Assembly: GCF_018449695.1 (NCBI RefSeq)
Contig: NZ_JAAVUY010000006.1
Coordinates: forward strand, 62,001 to 126,000
Direction of reading: 5' to 3'
DNA: 64,000 nt
Origin: Bradyrhizobium sp. dw_411
Lineage (GTDB): Bacteria; Pseudomonadota; Alphaproteobacteria; Rhizobiales; Xanthobacteraceae
Shown: positions 36,248 through 45,531 of the stretch, in pieces
Layout: every line of letters begins with the position of its first letter
Position numbering within the stretch: the stretch's first letter is position 1
The notes under the pieces: generated by a model
Told to the model about the DNA's origin: nothing
Databases searched by the model: none
Seen by the model: the letters and a program-made list of their open reading frames with translations, nothing else
Position numbers and translations under genes: made by a program

Positions 36248-37174
36248 ATGTGGTATGGTCAAGTCGAGGGAACCGAGATCGTGGTTCTCGATCCGCGCTT
36301 CAAGAATTGTTTCGCGGGTCATGTGCGCGTCGAGCGTTTGTGGACGGGTGCGCGCTGGGCTGAAGGCCCGGCCTGGTTCGCGGCGGGCCGCTATCTTGTC
36401 TGGTCGGACATTCCGAACAATCGCATGATGCGGTTTGTCGAACCCTCGGGCGAAGTCTCGGTGTTCCGCGAGCGCGCCAACAATTCCAACGGCAATACCG
36501 TCGACAATCAGGGACGGCTGGTCACGTGCGAGCATCTCACGCGCCGCGTGACCCGCACCGAGATCGACGGCTCGATCTCCGTCGTCGCGGACAAATGGAA
36601 CGGCAAGCGGTTGAATTCACCCAACGACGTCGTGGTGAAATCGGACGATTCGATCTGGTTCACCGACCCCGCTTACGGCATCGACACCGATTATGAAGGG
36701 GATCAGGCAAATCAGGAGATCGAGGGCTGCCACGTCTACCGCGTCGACGCCAAATCCGGCGCGGTCACCGCCGTCGTCACCGACATGCTTCGCCCGAACG
36801 GCATCGCCTTCTCGCCCGACGAGAAATATCTCTATGTCGCCGACACCGGCTCGACGCACAAGGAGAACGGTCCGCAGCATATTCGCCGCTTCACGGTCGA
36901 CGGCGCCAAACTGTCAGGCGGCGAGATCTTCGCAAAATCCACCGCGGGTCTTTATGACGGTTTTCGTATCGACCGGAATGGCCGGATCTGGACCAGCAGC
37001 GCCGAGGGGGTCCATTGCTATGATCCCGACGGCACAATGATCGGCAAAATCCTGATTCCCGAAATGGTCGGGAACGTCGCGTTCGGCGGCAGCAAGCTCA
37101 ACCGCCTGTTCATTTGCGGAACGACGTCGCTCTATTCGATCTACCTGACGGTGACCGGTTCCAAGCTGGGTTGA
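36248..37174 (+). CDS. SMP-30/gluconolactonase-like beta-propeller protein
   Basis: The 308-residue product has the SGL propeller pattern: RWAEGPAWFAAGRYLVWSD near residue 36, where the metal-binding Glu sits, NGNTVDNQGRLVTCEHLTRR near residue 80, KRLNSPNDVVVKSDDSIWFT near residue 119 with the conserved Asn-Asp, and RPNGIAFSPDEKYLYVAD near residue 181. SMP-30 enzymes hydrolyse sugar lactones using a divalent metal. There is no signal peptide, so it acts in the cytoplasm. It is followed by a palindromic repeat. Confidence 0.92.
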   Translation: MWYGQVEGTEIVVLDPRFKNCFAGHVRVERLWTGARWAEGPAWFAAGRYLVWSDIPNNRMMRFVEPSGEVSVFRERANNSNGNTVDNQGRLVTCEHLTRRVTRTEIDGSISVVADKWNGKRLNSPNDVVVKSDDSIWFTDPAYGIDTDYEGDQANQEIEGCHVYRVDAKSGAVTAVVTDMLRPNGIAFSPDEKYLYVADTGSTHKENGPQHIRRFTVDGAKLSGGEIFAKSTAGLYDGFRIDRNGRIWTSSAEGVHCYDPDGTMIGKILIPEMVGNVAFGGSKLNRLFICGTTSLYSIYLTVTGSKLG

Positions 37175-37197
37175 TGGGCGCGATCCATACGTACTGG

Positions 37198-37265
37198 GTA
37201 GCCCGGATGAGCGAAGCGACATCCGGGTTTCAGAACCCGCATATCGCTGCGCTCATGCGGGCTAC
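37198..37265. repeat. Palindromic GTAGCCCGGATG repeat
   Basis: Opens GTAGCCCGGATGAGCGAAGC and closes GCTCATGCGGGCTAC; two nested hairpins lie inside. It sits between the convergent SMP-30 and NHL-type genes and may act as a bidirectional terminator. Confidence 0.9.
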
Positions 37266-37295
37266 ATTATTAAGCCACCTGCGATCGACAACCGC

Positions 37296-38195
37296 CTACT
37301 TCGGCATCGGCAGAGCGATCGCCTTGTCGGTGGCGCGGTCGCCGACCCACAGAATATCGCCGGCCGGCTCGATCGCCGTCGGCTGGGTCAGGCCGTCGAG
37401 AATGGTGACGACGGTCGCCTGATCGCCATTGACGGTCACGGCGTCGGCGCGGCCGTTCCGGTTCTCGGTCAGATAGAGTTTGCCGTTGGCGGCGCGCATG
37501 CCGTCTGGTCCCTTGATCGGACGATCGGGCCAGATCTGCACCGGCGCGCCGGCCTTGCCGGTCGCATCCAGCGGAATCCGGTACAGATTATTGGAGATCA
37601 CATTGTTGACGTAGAGCTCGCTGCCCAGAAAGGTAATGCCGTCAATGCCGTCGAGCGTACGATCCTCGATCAGCAATTCGGGCTCCGAAGCGCCCGGCTT
37701 GAGACGGAAAATCCGGCTGCCGAAGGTATCGCTGACATAGAGCGCCTTGTCCGGCCCGACCACGAAATCGTTGCACAGATTGATATCGCCCGGGAGCGGC
37801 CAACGCAGTTTCGGCGCCGCGCTGGTCAGATCAAAACTGCGCAGGATCGAATGGCGGTTCTTGCCGGTGCCGATGATCTGGCAGGCCCATAGCGTGTTGG
37901 TCGGGCCATCGGCCAGCACACCGAGAAAGGTGACGGCGCCTTCGGCGGCGCTGACGTCGATGAAGATTTTCGGCTCGGTCGCGCCCTTGGCGGCGCGGTA
38001 GATCACGGGCTTGCTGGCGCTGCCGATGATCAATGAACCGTCCGGCGCTTGCGTAAAGCTCTCCGGCTGCGACTTCGGTTCGGTGATGACGACCAGCTTG
38101 GGTTCGGCTGCCTGCACCACAGAACAGACCAATAGCGCGGCAAGCGACAAGGCGGCCGAAGAAAGACTTGTTTTTGCGTGCTCTTTGAATGACAT
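37296..38195 (-). CDS. Exported SMP-30/NHL-type beta-propeller protein
   Basis: The 299-residue product has a signal peptide (hydrophobic core SSAALSLAALLVCSVVQAAE). Propeller blades include ESFTQAPDGSLIIGSASKPV near residue 44, NDFVVGPDKALYVSDTFGSR near residue 142 and DGIDGITFLGSELYVNNVIS near residue 181. The ending QPTAIEPAGDILWVGDRATD is also blade-like. It is a periplasmic relative of the SMP-30 family next door, but catalytic metal ligands are not clear. It is convergent with the 36248-37174 gene, and a shared pathway is possible. Confidence 0.85.
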   Translation of the reverse strand: MSFKEHAKTSLSSAALSLAALLVCSVVQAAEPKLVVITEPKSQPESFTQAPDGSLIIGSASKPVIYRAAKGATEPKIFIDVSAAEGAVTFLGVLADGPTNTLWACQIIGTGKNRHSILRSFDLTSAAPKLRWPLPGDINLCNDFVVGPDKALYVSDTFGSRIFRLKPGASEPELLIEDRTLDGIDGITFLGSELYVNNVISNNLYRIPLDATGKAGAPVQIWPDRPIKGPDGMRAANGKLYLTENRNGRADAVTVNGDQATVVTILDGLTQPTAIEPAGDILWVGDRATDKAIALPMPK

Positions 38196-38450
38196 TTTTT
38201 TATCTCTCCCTTGCGGCCCGCCGGAATTGGATACCGGAGTTGGATTCCGGAATAGCTCTTGGGCTCAGTTCATTTTGCGCTGCCGGTATCGAACATTTAA
38301 ACGGTAGCGCGTACCGAAACGCAAGCGTTGGGTTTGCGATTATATAACGCGCGCGCGATCCGAACCATGATGCCCCCCTTTTTGCAGTCCCTTCGCAGTT
38401 GCCCCCTCGCTGCCTGGCATGTCATGACGCCCCGGTAACAGGAGCGTGAC

Positions 38451-39740
38451 ATGACGGTTCTCATCGCGGGCGGCGGCATCGGTGGACTGACGCTGGCGCT
38501 CAGCCTGCATCAGATCGGCGTGCCCTGCCGGATTTTCGAGAGCGTGGCCGAGCTGAAACCGCTCGGCGTCGGCATCAATGTGCTGCCGCATGCGGTGCGC
38601 GAATTGATCGAACTCGGGCTGCTCGACCGGCTCGATGCATCCGGCGTGCGCACCAGCGAGCTGGCGTATTTTTCCAAGCACGGTAAGCCGATCTGGCGCG
38701 AACCGCGCGGTATCGAGGCCGGATATAAATGGCCGCAATTCTCGATCCATCGCGGCACGCTGCAGCAGATCCTGCTCGATGCCGTGACCGAGCGCCTCGG
38801 CCGGGAAAATATCCTCACCAGCCATCATCTGCGCGACTGGACCGAAACTCCCGATGGCGTTCGTGCTGACTTCATCGACAAGGCGACCGGCCAATCCAGG
38901 GGCCATCATGACGGCGCGCTGTTGATCGCGGCCGACGGCATACATTCGGCGATCCGCGAAAAGCTCTATCCGCAGGAAGGCCCGCCGTTATGGAACGGGC
39001 GCATCCTGTGGCGCGGCATCACTGCGTCGGATGCCTTTCTGTCGGGCCGCACCATGATCATGGCCGGCCACGAGATCCTGAAATTCGTCTGCTATCCGAT
39101 TTCAAAACAGCCCGACAGCGACGGCAAATTCCTGATCAACTGGGTTGCCGAGCGGCACATGCCGCCGACCTATCAGTGGCGCCGTGAGGATTACAACCGC
39201 GCCGCCAACCTCGACGAATTCCTGCCATGGTTCAAGGATTGGCGCTTCGACTGGCTCGATGTGCCCGGCTTGATCCGCGATTGCCCGCACGCCTACGAAT
39301 ATCCGCTGGTCGACCGCGATCCGATCGCGCAATGGACGTTCGGGCGGACCACGTTGATGGGCGACGCTGCGCATCCGATGTACCCGATCGGCTCCAACGG
39401 CGCGTCGCAGGCCATTCTCGACGCCCGCGTGCTGACCCGCGAGATTCTCGCGCATGGCGCAACCAACGCGGCGCTCTCTGCCTATGAGGCCGAGCGCCGC
39501 CCCGCGACGACTGATCTCGTGATGCTCAACCGGCGCAACGGCCCGGAGCAGGTCATGCAGATGGTCGAGGAGCGCGCGCCCGAAGGTTACAATGTCGTCA
39601 CCGATGTACTTTCGGTTGAGGAACTGCACACCATCGCCGCCAACTACAAACGCGTCGCCGGCTTCCAGGTCGAGGGCCTCAATGCCAAGCCGCCGATCGT
39701 CAGCATGCCGGCGCCGGGCCAGCGCACAGGCGAGGGTTAA
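38451..39740 (+). CDS. Flavin-dependent monooxygenase/oxidoreductase
   Basis: The 429-residue product begins with the FAD-binding motif MTVLIAGGGIGGLTLALSLH. The second FAD motif, RTTLMGDAAHPMYPIGSNGA, lies near residue 302. The salicylate-hydroxylase-like middle includes HRGTLQQILLDAV near residue 100 and LLIAADGIHSAIREKLYP near residue 160. Class A flavoprotein monooxygenases hydroxylate aromatic compounds with NAD(P)H; the substrate is unknown. AGGAG lies 8 bases before the ATG. It stands between the propeller genes and the RND operon. Confidence 0.92.
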   Translation: MTVLIAGGGIGGLTLALSLHQIGVPCRIFESVAELKPLGVGINVLPHAVRELIELGLLDRLDASGVRTSELAYFSKHGKPIWREPRGIEAGYKWPQFSIHRGTLQQILLDAVTERLGRENILTSHHLRDWTETPDGVRADFIDKATGQSRGHHDGALLIAADGIHSAIREKLYPQEGPPLWNGRILWRGITASDAFLSGRTMIMAGHEILKFVCYPISKQPDSDGKFLINWVAERHMPPTYQWRREDYNRAANLDEFLPWFKDWRFDWLDVPGLIRDCPHAYEYPLVDRDPIAQWTFGRTTLMGDAAHPMYPIGSNGASQAILDARVLTREILAHGATNAALSAYEAERRPATTDLVMLNRRNGPEQVMQMVEERAPEGYNVVTDVLSVEELHTIAANYKRVAGFQVEGLNAKPPIVSMPAPGQRTGEG

Positions 39741-40040
39741 CGCCTGGTCACGGGGTCATTCGCGCGCATCAATTCAACTGAATGAATTCTAATTTAATGT
39801 TTTCAGCCCGCTCCGAAGTCTATTTCGGTGAAAATTGCGACACATGACCCAATGGTAACTTGACGCTCATTTTATTGGTCCGCAGTCTGCCCAAAAATAT
39901 CCTCTCTCAAGGGAAGCTGGGGTGGACGTGACAATCGAGGGCCAGTTCGTACTGCTCTACCCGCTGCGGCGGCCGCACCAGACGGTGCGTATCGTCGTCA
40001 GCGTCGGACGGCGCAGTCTCTAGATTCAGGGCCCTGGTTG
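39741..40040. other. Intergenic promoter region before the RND operon
   Basis: About 300 bp, AT-richer than its surroundings, with AATTCAACTGAATGAATT near 39771. A 33-codon frame (GTG 39922 to TAG 40023, VDVTIEGQFVLLYPLRRPHQ) may be a leader peptide or chance. No regulator gene is adjacent. Confidence 0.45.
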
Positions 40041-43000
40041 ATGAGTGCGATCGTTCGGTTAGCTCTTGCGCGTCCCTACACGTTCGTCGTGATGGCGATC
40101 CTGATCACGATTTTCGGCGTCCGCTCAATCCTTGGTACGCCGACCGACATTTTCCCAAGCATCAACATCCCGGTCATCTCGGTCATCTGGAACTATACCG
40201 GGTTACCGCCGGACGATATGGCCAACCGCATCGTCGCGATCTACGAACGGTCGCTGTCGACCACCGTCAATGACATCGAGCATATCGAGTCGCAGTCGCT
40301 TGCCGGCTACGGCGTCGTCAAGGTGTTCTTTCAGCCGACGGTCAATATCAGCGCCGCCCAGGCCCAGGTCACATCGATCTCTCAGACCGTCCTGAAGCAA
40401 CTTCCTGCCGGCATCACCCCGCCGTTCCTGCTGGTTTACGACGCCGGAAGCGTCCCGATCATCCAGCTGGCGCTGTCGAGCGACACCCTATCCCAGACGG
40501 CGCTCAACGATCTTGCCACGAATTTCATCAGGCCGGCGCTGGCGACGATCCCAGGCGCCCAGTTGCCGAGCGCCTATGGCGGCGCGCCCCGGCAGATCCA
40601 GATCGACCTCAACCAGAACGCGCTGCGCGCCCACGGCCTGTCGGCCGCCGACGTCGGCAGTGCCCTCGCCCGGCAGAACCTGATCACACCGGTCGGCACC
40701 CAGAAAATAGGTTCCTACGAGTACACGATCGACCTCAACGATTCGCCGAAAGTCATTGAGGATTTCAACAATCTGCCGATCAAGGTGGTCAACGGCGTCG
40801 TCGTCTTCATCCGCGATGTCGCGCATGTCCACAACGGTTCGCCGCCGCAAACCAATGTCGTGCGCTCGGACGGCCGCAAGGGCGTGCTGATGTCGGTGCT
40901 GAAGATCGGCTCCGCCTCCACCCTGGACATCATCGCCAGCGTCAAGGCGCGCCTGCCGGCCATTCAGGCGACGCTTCCGGAAGGGGTCAACCTCGCTTAT
41001 GTCGCCGATCAGTCAAGCTTCGTTAAAGAGTCCGTCACGGCCGTCGTTCGGGAAGGCATTATCGCCGCCGCGCTGACCGGCTTCATGATCCTGGTGTTTC
41101 TCGGCAGCTGGCGCTCGACCTTCATCATCACCGTTTCGATCCCGCTGGCCGTGCTGTGTTCGCTGATTGCGCTTTCGGCGCTTGGCCAGACCATCAACGT
41201 GATGACGCTCGGCGGCCTCGCGCTCGCGGTCGGTATTCTGGTCGACGATGCGACGGTCACGATCGAAAACATCAACCGTCACATGGAGGAAAAGGGCGAA
41301 GACATCCTGACCGCCATTACCCACGGCGCGCAGGAGATCATGGCCCCGGCGACGATCGCGCTGTTTTGCATCTGCATCGCGTTCGTGCCGCTGCTGTCAT
41401 TGGGCGGGGTCGCCGGCTATCTGTTCCGGCCGCTGGCGATGGCGGTCGTCTTCGCGATGATCGCCTCCTACATTCTGACCTACACGCTGGTGCCGACGAT
41501 GGCGCATTTTCTGCTGCGCAACCAGCATGTCCATTCGACGCATTCGGACGATGGCGCAGCACCGCCAAAAGGTTTCTTCGCCCGCTTCCAGCGCGGCTTC
41601 GAGCATTATTTCGAACGATTGCGGCAAGGCTATCTGGGCTTGCTCGGACTGGCGCTGCATCATCGTTTGTGGTTCGCCGGCGGCTTCCTCGCCGTAACCC
41701 TGATCTCGATCGGCCTCGCGCCATTCCTCGGACAGGATTTCTTCCCCTCGATCGACGCCGGCGCGATCAGAATTCACATGCGCGCGCCGACAGGAACGCG
41801 GATCGAGGAAACGACGCGTTTGGCCGATCAGGTCGAACAGAAAATCCGAACGCTGATACCGCCCGACCGGATCACCGGCATCGTCGACAACATTGGCCTG
41901 CCGAACAGCGGCATCAATATTTCATATGGAAATTCCGGCACGATCGGCGTGTTCGACGCCGACATATCGATCAGCCTGAAGGAAGGTGAAACCTCCACGG
42001 ACGAGTATGTGAAGACGCTGCGCGAAAAACTGCCGGAGGCTTTTCCGGGCACGACTTTCGCGTTCCTTCCCGCTGATATCGTCACCCAGATTCTCAACTT
42101 CGGCTCCCCTGCCCCTCTCGATATCCAGATTGCCGGCGCCGATCTCGCTGCCAGCCGCGCCTTCGCCAACAAGGTGCTTGGCAAGATGCGCTACGTCCCC
42201 GGTGTCGCGGATGCGCGCATCCAGGAGCAGTTCCAGAACCCCGGGTTGAAGGTCGATTTCAATCGCGAACTCGCCGGCGTCGTCGGATTGACGGAAGGCG
42301 ATGCCGCGACCAGCATCCAGGCGACGCTGTCGGGCAGCACGCAGACGGCGCCGACCTACTGGCTGAATCCGACCAATGGCGTGTCCTATCCGGTTTCGGT
42401 CCAGACACCGCAATACGGCATCGACACGCTTGGCGAACTCAAAAACCTGCCATTGACCGCGGCGCAATCGACACAATTGCTGGGAGCTCTCGCCACCTTC
42501 TCGCCCGAGCCGCTCAACGCGCTGGTTTCGCGCTATGACATCAGGCCCGTCGTCAACATCTATGCGACCACACAGGGCCAGGATCTTGGCGCCGTTGCCG
42601 CGGAAGTGCAGAAAATCGTCGATGATTCCCGCGCCGAATTGCCCAAGGGATCGACCGTCACGATCCGGGGCCAGGCCAGGACGATGACGGATGCTTACCG
42701 GCAATTATTTGTTGGCCTGGCGATGTCGATCGTCCTGATCTATCTGCTGATCGTCGTCAATTTTCAGTCATGGCTCGATCCGTTCGTCATCATCATGGCG
42801 CTTCCGGCAGCTTTGGCCGGCATCGTCTGGATGCTGTTCCTGACCTTCACGACCCTGTCGGTGCCCGCCCTCACAGGCGCGATCATGTGCATGGGGGTCG
42901 CCACGGCCAACAGCATTCTGGTCGTCAGTTTCGCGCGCGAGCAACTTGCGGAGGGCAAGGACGCCCTGGCCGCCGCGCTGGAAGCGGGTGCGACGCGGTT

Positions 43001-43214
43001 TCGGCCTGTCATCATGACGGCGCTGGCGATGATCATCGGCATGGCGCCGATGGCGATCGAGCCCGGGCAGAACTCGCCGCTCGGCCGCGCCGTGATCGGT
43101 GGCCTGCTTTTTGCTACTTTCGCGACACTGGTGTTCGTGCCGGTGCTGTTCAGCATCGCCCACAGCCGCCAAAAAAGTTTCCCCGAGGCGGTCACCTCGC
43201 CCTCCCACGCCTAG
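40041..43214 (+). CDS. RND family efflux permease
   Basis: This proton-driven inner-membrane pump has 1057 residues. Twelve transmembrane segments flank two large periplasmic loops in the AcrB order. The TM4 proton-relay Asp pair is in GILVDDATVTIENINRHM near residue 394. The TM10 stretch is MGVATANSILVVSFAREQ near residue 950, where the AcrB Lys940 position appears to be Ala. It belongs to a subfamily distinct from classical HAE-1 pumps, so substrate cannot be inferred. The in-frame TTG at 40038 is not chosen. It precedes the adaptor gene, the reverse of the acrAB order, and no TolC-type gene is seen. Confidence 0.93.
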   Translation: MSAIVRLALARPYTFVVMAILITIFGVRSILGTPTDIFPSINIPVISVIWNYTGLPPDDMANRIVAIYERSLSTTVNDIEHIESQSLAGYGVVKVFFQPTVNISAAQAQVTSISQTVLKQLPAGITPPFLLVYDAGSVPIIQLALSSDTLSQTALNDLATNFIRPALATIPGAQLPSAYGGAPRQIQIDLNQNALRAHGLSAADVGSALARQNLITPVGTQKIGSYEYTIDLNDSPKVIEDFNNLPIKVVNGVVVFIRDVAHVHNGSPPQTNVVRSDGRKGVLMSVLKIGSASTLDIIASVKARLPAIQATLPEGVNLAYVADQSSFVKESVTAVVREGIIAAALTGFMILVFLGSWRSTFIITVSIPLAVLCSLIALSALGQTINVMTLGGLALAVGILVDDATVTIENINRHMEEKGEDILTAITHGAQEIMAPATIALFCICIAFVPLLSLGGVAGYLFRPLAMAVVFAMIASYILTYTLVPTMAHFLLRNQHVHSTHSDDGAAPPKGFFARFQRGFEHYFERLRQGYLGLLGLALHHRLWFAGGFLAVTLISIGLAPFLGQDFFPSIDAGAIRIHMRAPTGTRIEETTRLADQVEQKIRTLIPPDRITGIVDNIGLPNSGINISYGNSGTIGVFDADISISLKEGETSTDEYVKTLREKLPEAFPGTTFAFLPADIVTQILNFGSPAPLDIQIAGADLAASRAFANKVLGKMRYVPGVADARIQEQFQNPGLKVDFNRELAGVVGLTEGDAATSIQATLSGSTQTAPTYWLNPTNGVSYPVSVQTPQYGIDTLGELKNLPLTAAQSTQLLGALATFSPEPLNALVSRYDIRPVVNIYATTQGQDLGAVAAEVQKIVDDSRAELPKGSTVTIRGQARTMTDAYRQLFVGLAMSIVLIYLLIVVNFQSWLDPFVIIMALPAALAGIVWMLFLTFTTLSVPALTGAIMCMGVATANSILVVSFAREQLAEGKDALAAALEAGATRFRPVIMTALAMIIGMAPMAIEPGQNSPLGRAVIGGLLFATFATLVFVPVLFSIAHSRQKSFPEAVTSPSHA

Positions 43215-43226
43215 ACTGGAGCCCTC

Positions 43227-44447
43227 ATGTCTTCGGAATCATCCGCCAGCCGCCCCGCCCGGCCACGCCGGATCCTGTTTTTGCTGGGCTTTGTTGCAGT
43301 CTGCGCCGTCGCTCTGGCCGCGTTCGGCATCCACGATCGCGCCAAGAGCAAGCAGGAGGTCAAGGCCTGGACCGACGAGCAAGCGGTTCCGACCGTGCGT
43401 CTCGTTCAGGCTGAACCCGGTCCGCAGGAACAGTCGCTGCTTCTGCCGGGCAACGTCGGTGCCTTCAACACCAACTCGCTGTTCCCCCGCGCCAGCGGCT
43501 ACGTGACGGCCTGGCACAATGATATCGGCTCGCGCGTCAAGAAAGGCGACGTGCTGGTAACCATTGCGGCGCCCGATCTCGACCAGCAACTCGAACAGGC
43601 CAAAGCCCAGCTCGTTCAATTGCAGGCCGCCGTCGAGCAGGCGCAGGCGAACGCCGAGCTCGGCCAGGTGACCAACGCGCGAACCGTGAAGCTCGTCGCG
43701 CAGGGATGGTCGACGCTGGAACAGGGCGACACCGATCGCTTGAATTCGGCTTCGCGAAACGCGGCCCTGGCGGTTGCCAAAGCCAATGTGACAGCGCAGA
43801 CGGCTGAGGTTAACCGGCTCCAGGAACTGACCGGTTTTGAAAAGATCAAGGCGCCGTTCGACGGCGTCGTCACGGCGCGCAACGTCAATATCGGCGACCT
43901 CCTCAATGCCGGCGGCACATCGGGAAGAGCCCTCTACCAGATCGCCGACATTCATCGCATGCGCATTTTTGTGAATGTCCCGCAAGCGTTCCTTGGCGAC
44001 ATCAAGCCCGGCGTCAAAGCGACGCTGCATATTCCCGGTCAGCAACAGACGTTCGAGGCGGAGCTGACGTCGACCTCGAATGCGGTCGAGGAAACGTCTC
44101 GCACTGCCCTCGTGGAGCTGCAGGCAGACAATCCGGACGGGAAATTATGGCCCGGCGCTTTCACGGAAGTGCAATTCCACATTCCCGCCGACGCCGCCGC
44201 GCTGCGCATTCCAACCACGGCGCTGATTTTCGGCAACAATGGAATGCGCGTGGCCGCAGTCGATGCCAACAACAAGGTCGTTCTGAAACCGGTGCGACTG
44301 GGCCGCGATCTCGGCAATCATGTCGAGATCCAATCCGGCCTGTCCCTGACCGACAGACTGATCGACAATCCGCAGGAGTCGATCGAAGCGGGCGCGGTTG
44401 TTCGCATCGCCGGCGCGGAGAAGCCAAAGGTCACCGCCGCGAATTGA
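43227..44447 (+). CDS. RND periplasmic adaptor (membrane fusion protein)
   Basis: The 406-residue product has one N-terminal anchor (RRILFLLGFVAVCAVALAA near residue 13). The HlyD/AcrA layout follows: lipoyl half with NTNSLFPRASGYVTAWHNDI near residue 86, a coiled-coil hairpin at about residues 125-200, the second lipoyl half FEKIKAPFDGVVTARNVNIG near residue 205, and the barrel. It bridges the permease to an outer-membrane channel. It starts 12 bases after the permease stop. Confidence 0.94.
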   Translation: MSSESSASRPARPRRILFLLGFVAVCAVALAAFGIHDRAKSKQEVKAWTDEQAVPTVRLVQAEPGPQEQSLLLPGNVGAFNTNSLFPRASGYVTAWHNDIGSRVKKGDVLVTIAAPDLDQQLEQAKAQLVQLQAAVEQAQANAELGQVTNARTVKLVAQGWSTLEQGDTDRLNSASRNAALAVAKANVTAQTAEVNRLQELTGFEKIKAPFDGVVTARNVNIGDLLNAGGTSGRALYQIADIHRMRIFVNVPQAFLGDIKPGVKATLHIPGQQQTFEAELTSTSNAVEETSRTALVELQADNPDGKLWPGAFTEVQFHIPADAAALRIPTTALIFGNNGMRVAAVDANNKVVLKPVRLGRDLGNHVEIQSGLSLTDRLIDNPQESIEAGAVVRIAGAEKPKVTAAN

Positions 44448-44494
44448 GCCAATCGCGGCCATAAGCTAATTCGGAAGCGGAGCTGCGCGATTCT

Positions 44495-44617
44495 CTACGG
44501 TATCTGAAGAGACGCGCCAACGTATAAAATTCCCGCTCCGAATAACGCCATGAAGGCGATCAGCCCGAACAGGTTGAGTGTCTCGGGGGCAAGATGCCCC
44601 TGGAAGCGATGCGGCAT
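44495..44617 (-). CDS. Small membrane protein (40 aa)
   Basis: ATG at 44617 with GCGGAGGAA 7 bases upstream. Product MPHRFQGHLAPETLNLFGLI continuing into one hydrophobic helix and ending YVGASLQIP. The strong ribosome site and clean single transmembrane segment support a real gene. It is convergent with the adaptor gene. Family not recognised. Confidence 0.6.
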   Translation of the reverse strand: MPHRFQGHLAPETLNLFGLIAFMALFGAGILYVGASLQIP

Positions 44618-44770
44618 GGCATTCCTCCGCCTTGGTTGGGAGGACTATACGCTCAAACTGCGCCGGTGTTCCGGTATGCACCGCAGCAAAGCATATTGCT
44701 CTGCGGGATGAACACCCAATGCCAGCGATCATTTTCAACCATAAAAATTCAACGTTTATGGATTTGCGCG
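44618..44770. other. Intergenic stretch before the mutY remnant
   Basis: About 150 bp with no supported gene; it includes the promoter side of the small membrane-protein gene. Confidence 0.4.
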
Positions 44771-44927
44771 CTACTTACCCAGCCCATGCGCGATCGCCTT
44801 GCGCATGACGTTCGCCAGCGCTTCATCGCCGAGTGTTGCAATCGGCACCCAGCGCATCCCCTCCGGTGCGCCGGCGTGGGCGCAAACATCGGCGGTGTAG
44901 ACGACGAGCGGCGGCGGAAAATGCGTT
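44771..44927 (-). pseudogene. Duplicated 3' fragment of mutY
   Basis: These 157 bp align without gaps to 51700-51856, the 3' end of the intact mutY, at roughly 80-85% identity by eye. The minus-strand frame is still open: it reads VVYTADV, then [20 protein letters not shown], then AIAHGLGK and stops. Upstream of 44927 the match ends abruptly. Both copies are on the minus strand, so they are direct repeats 6.9 kb apart around the RidA/ABC/DUF1989 cluster. Confidence 0.85.
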
Positions 44928-44995
44928 CTGTATCCGCGCCGAAGCAGCGACCCCGGCTGACCAAATTATAGTCTGTTGCTGCATATTAAAGTAAC

Positions 44996-45023
44996 TTGCA
45001 TGGCATGCATTATCTCTTATCCT
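44996..45023 (+). promoter_or_regulatory. Predicted promoter and palindromic operator of the island operon
   Basis: TGCATG-G-CATGCA (44997-45009) is a perfect 13-bp palindrome. It overlaps a plausible -35 element TTGCAT; after a 16-base spacer TATCCT (45018-45023) fits a -10 box, 30 bases before the ridA-like ATG. A repressor bound here would block the operon; the XRE-cupin or RHH protein of the island is the obvious candidate. Confidence 0.45.
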
Positions 45024-45052
45024 GCGCCTGTTGGCGGATGGAGGAGCTGTGC

Positions 45053-45529
45053 ATGAAGGATATCGCTTCCGGAACCGTTGCGGCGCCGCTTTCGCGTTAT
45101 GCGCCGTTCCGACGCGCCGGGGATGTCGTCTATTTCTCCGGCATTATCGCCGCGGACCCCTCCACGATGAAAATCATCAAGGGCTATTCGGATCTGCCCC
45201 TGGAGGCCCGCAAGCTGGCCGGCGAGATCGGCGAGATGTCGTCGGACTTGAAGGAGGGCCCGATCGCTGCGCAGTCGTGGTGGATATTGAACAGCCTGCG
45301 GCTGACGGTTGAGGCGGCGGGCGGCACGCTGAACGACGTCGTCAAGCTCACGCAATTCTTCCGGAACTTGCGCGACTTTCCGATTTACAACCGTATCCGC
45401 GCCACGTTCTTCGAATCGCCGCCGGCAAGTACGGTGGTCCAGGTATCGGAATTGCTGCCAACGCCCGAAACGTTGCTCGAGGTTGAAGCGGTCGCGCACA
45501 TTCCGCTCGCGCGCAGTGACCGGCGCTAG
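45053..45529 (+). CDS. RidA-family protein without the canonical Arg
   Basis: The product has 158 residues from the ATG at 45053, preceded by GGAGGAG (an upstream start at 44996 lacks a site). The YjgF/RidA core has GDVVYFSGIIAADPSTM near residue 23 and ending LLEVEAVAHIP near residue 141. Canonical RidA deaminates enamine/imine intermediates using an Arg in a PARS-type motif; here the motif reads PPASTVVQV, so Arg appears replaced by Ala near residue 125. It is also longer than normal (about 128). It likely belongs to a non-archetypal Rid group. It is the first gene of the island operon, 2 bases before the ABC gene. Confidence 0.85.
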   Translation: MKDIASGTVAAPLSRYAPFRRAGDVVYFSGIIAADPSTMKIIKGYSDLPLEARKLAGEIGEMSSDLKEGPIAAQSWWILNSLRLTVEAAGGTLNDVVKLTQFFRNLRDFPIYNRIRATFFESPPASTVVQVSELLPTPETLLEVEAVAHIPLARSDRR

Positions 45530-45531
45530 CA

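Noticed and set aside
44771..44927. tRNA-type attachment site at the island edge
   Set aside because: The repeated sequence is the 3' end of mutY, not a tRNA; no tRNA and no integrase gene were seen in the island.
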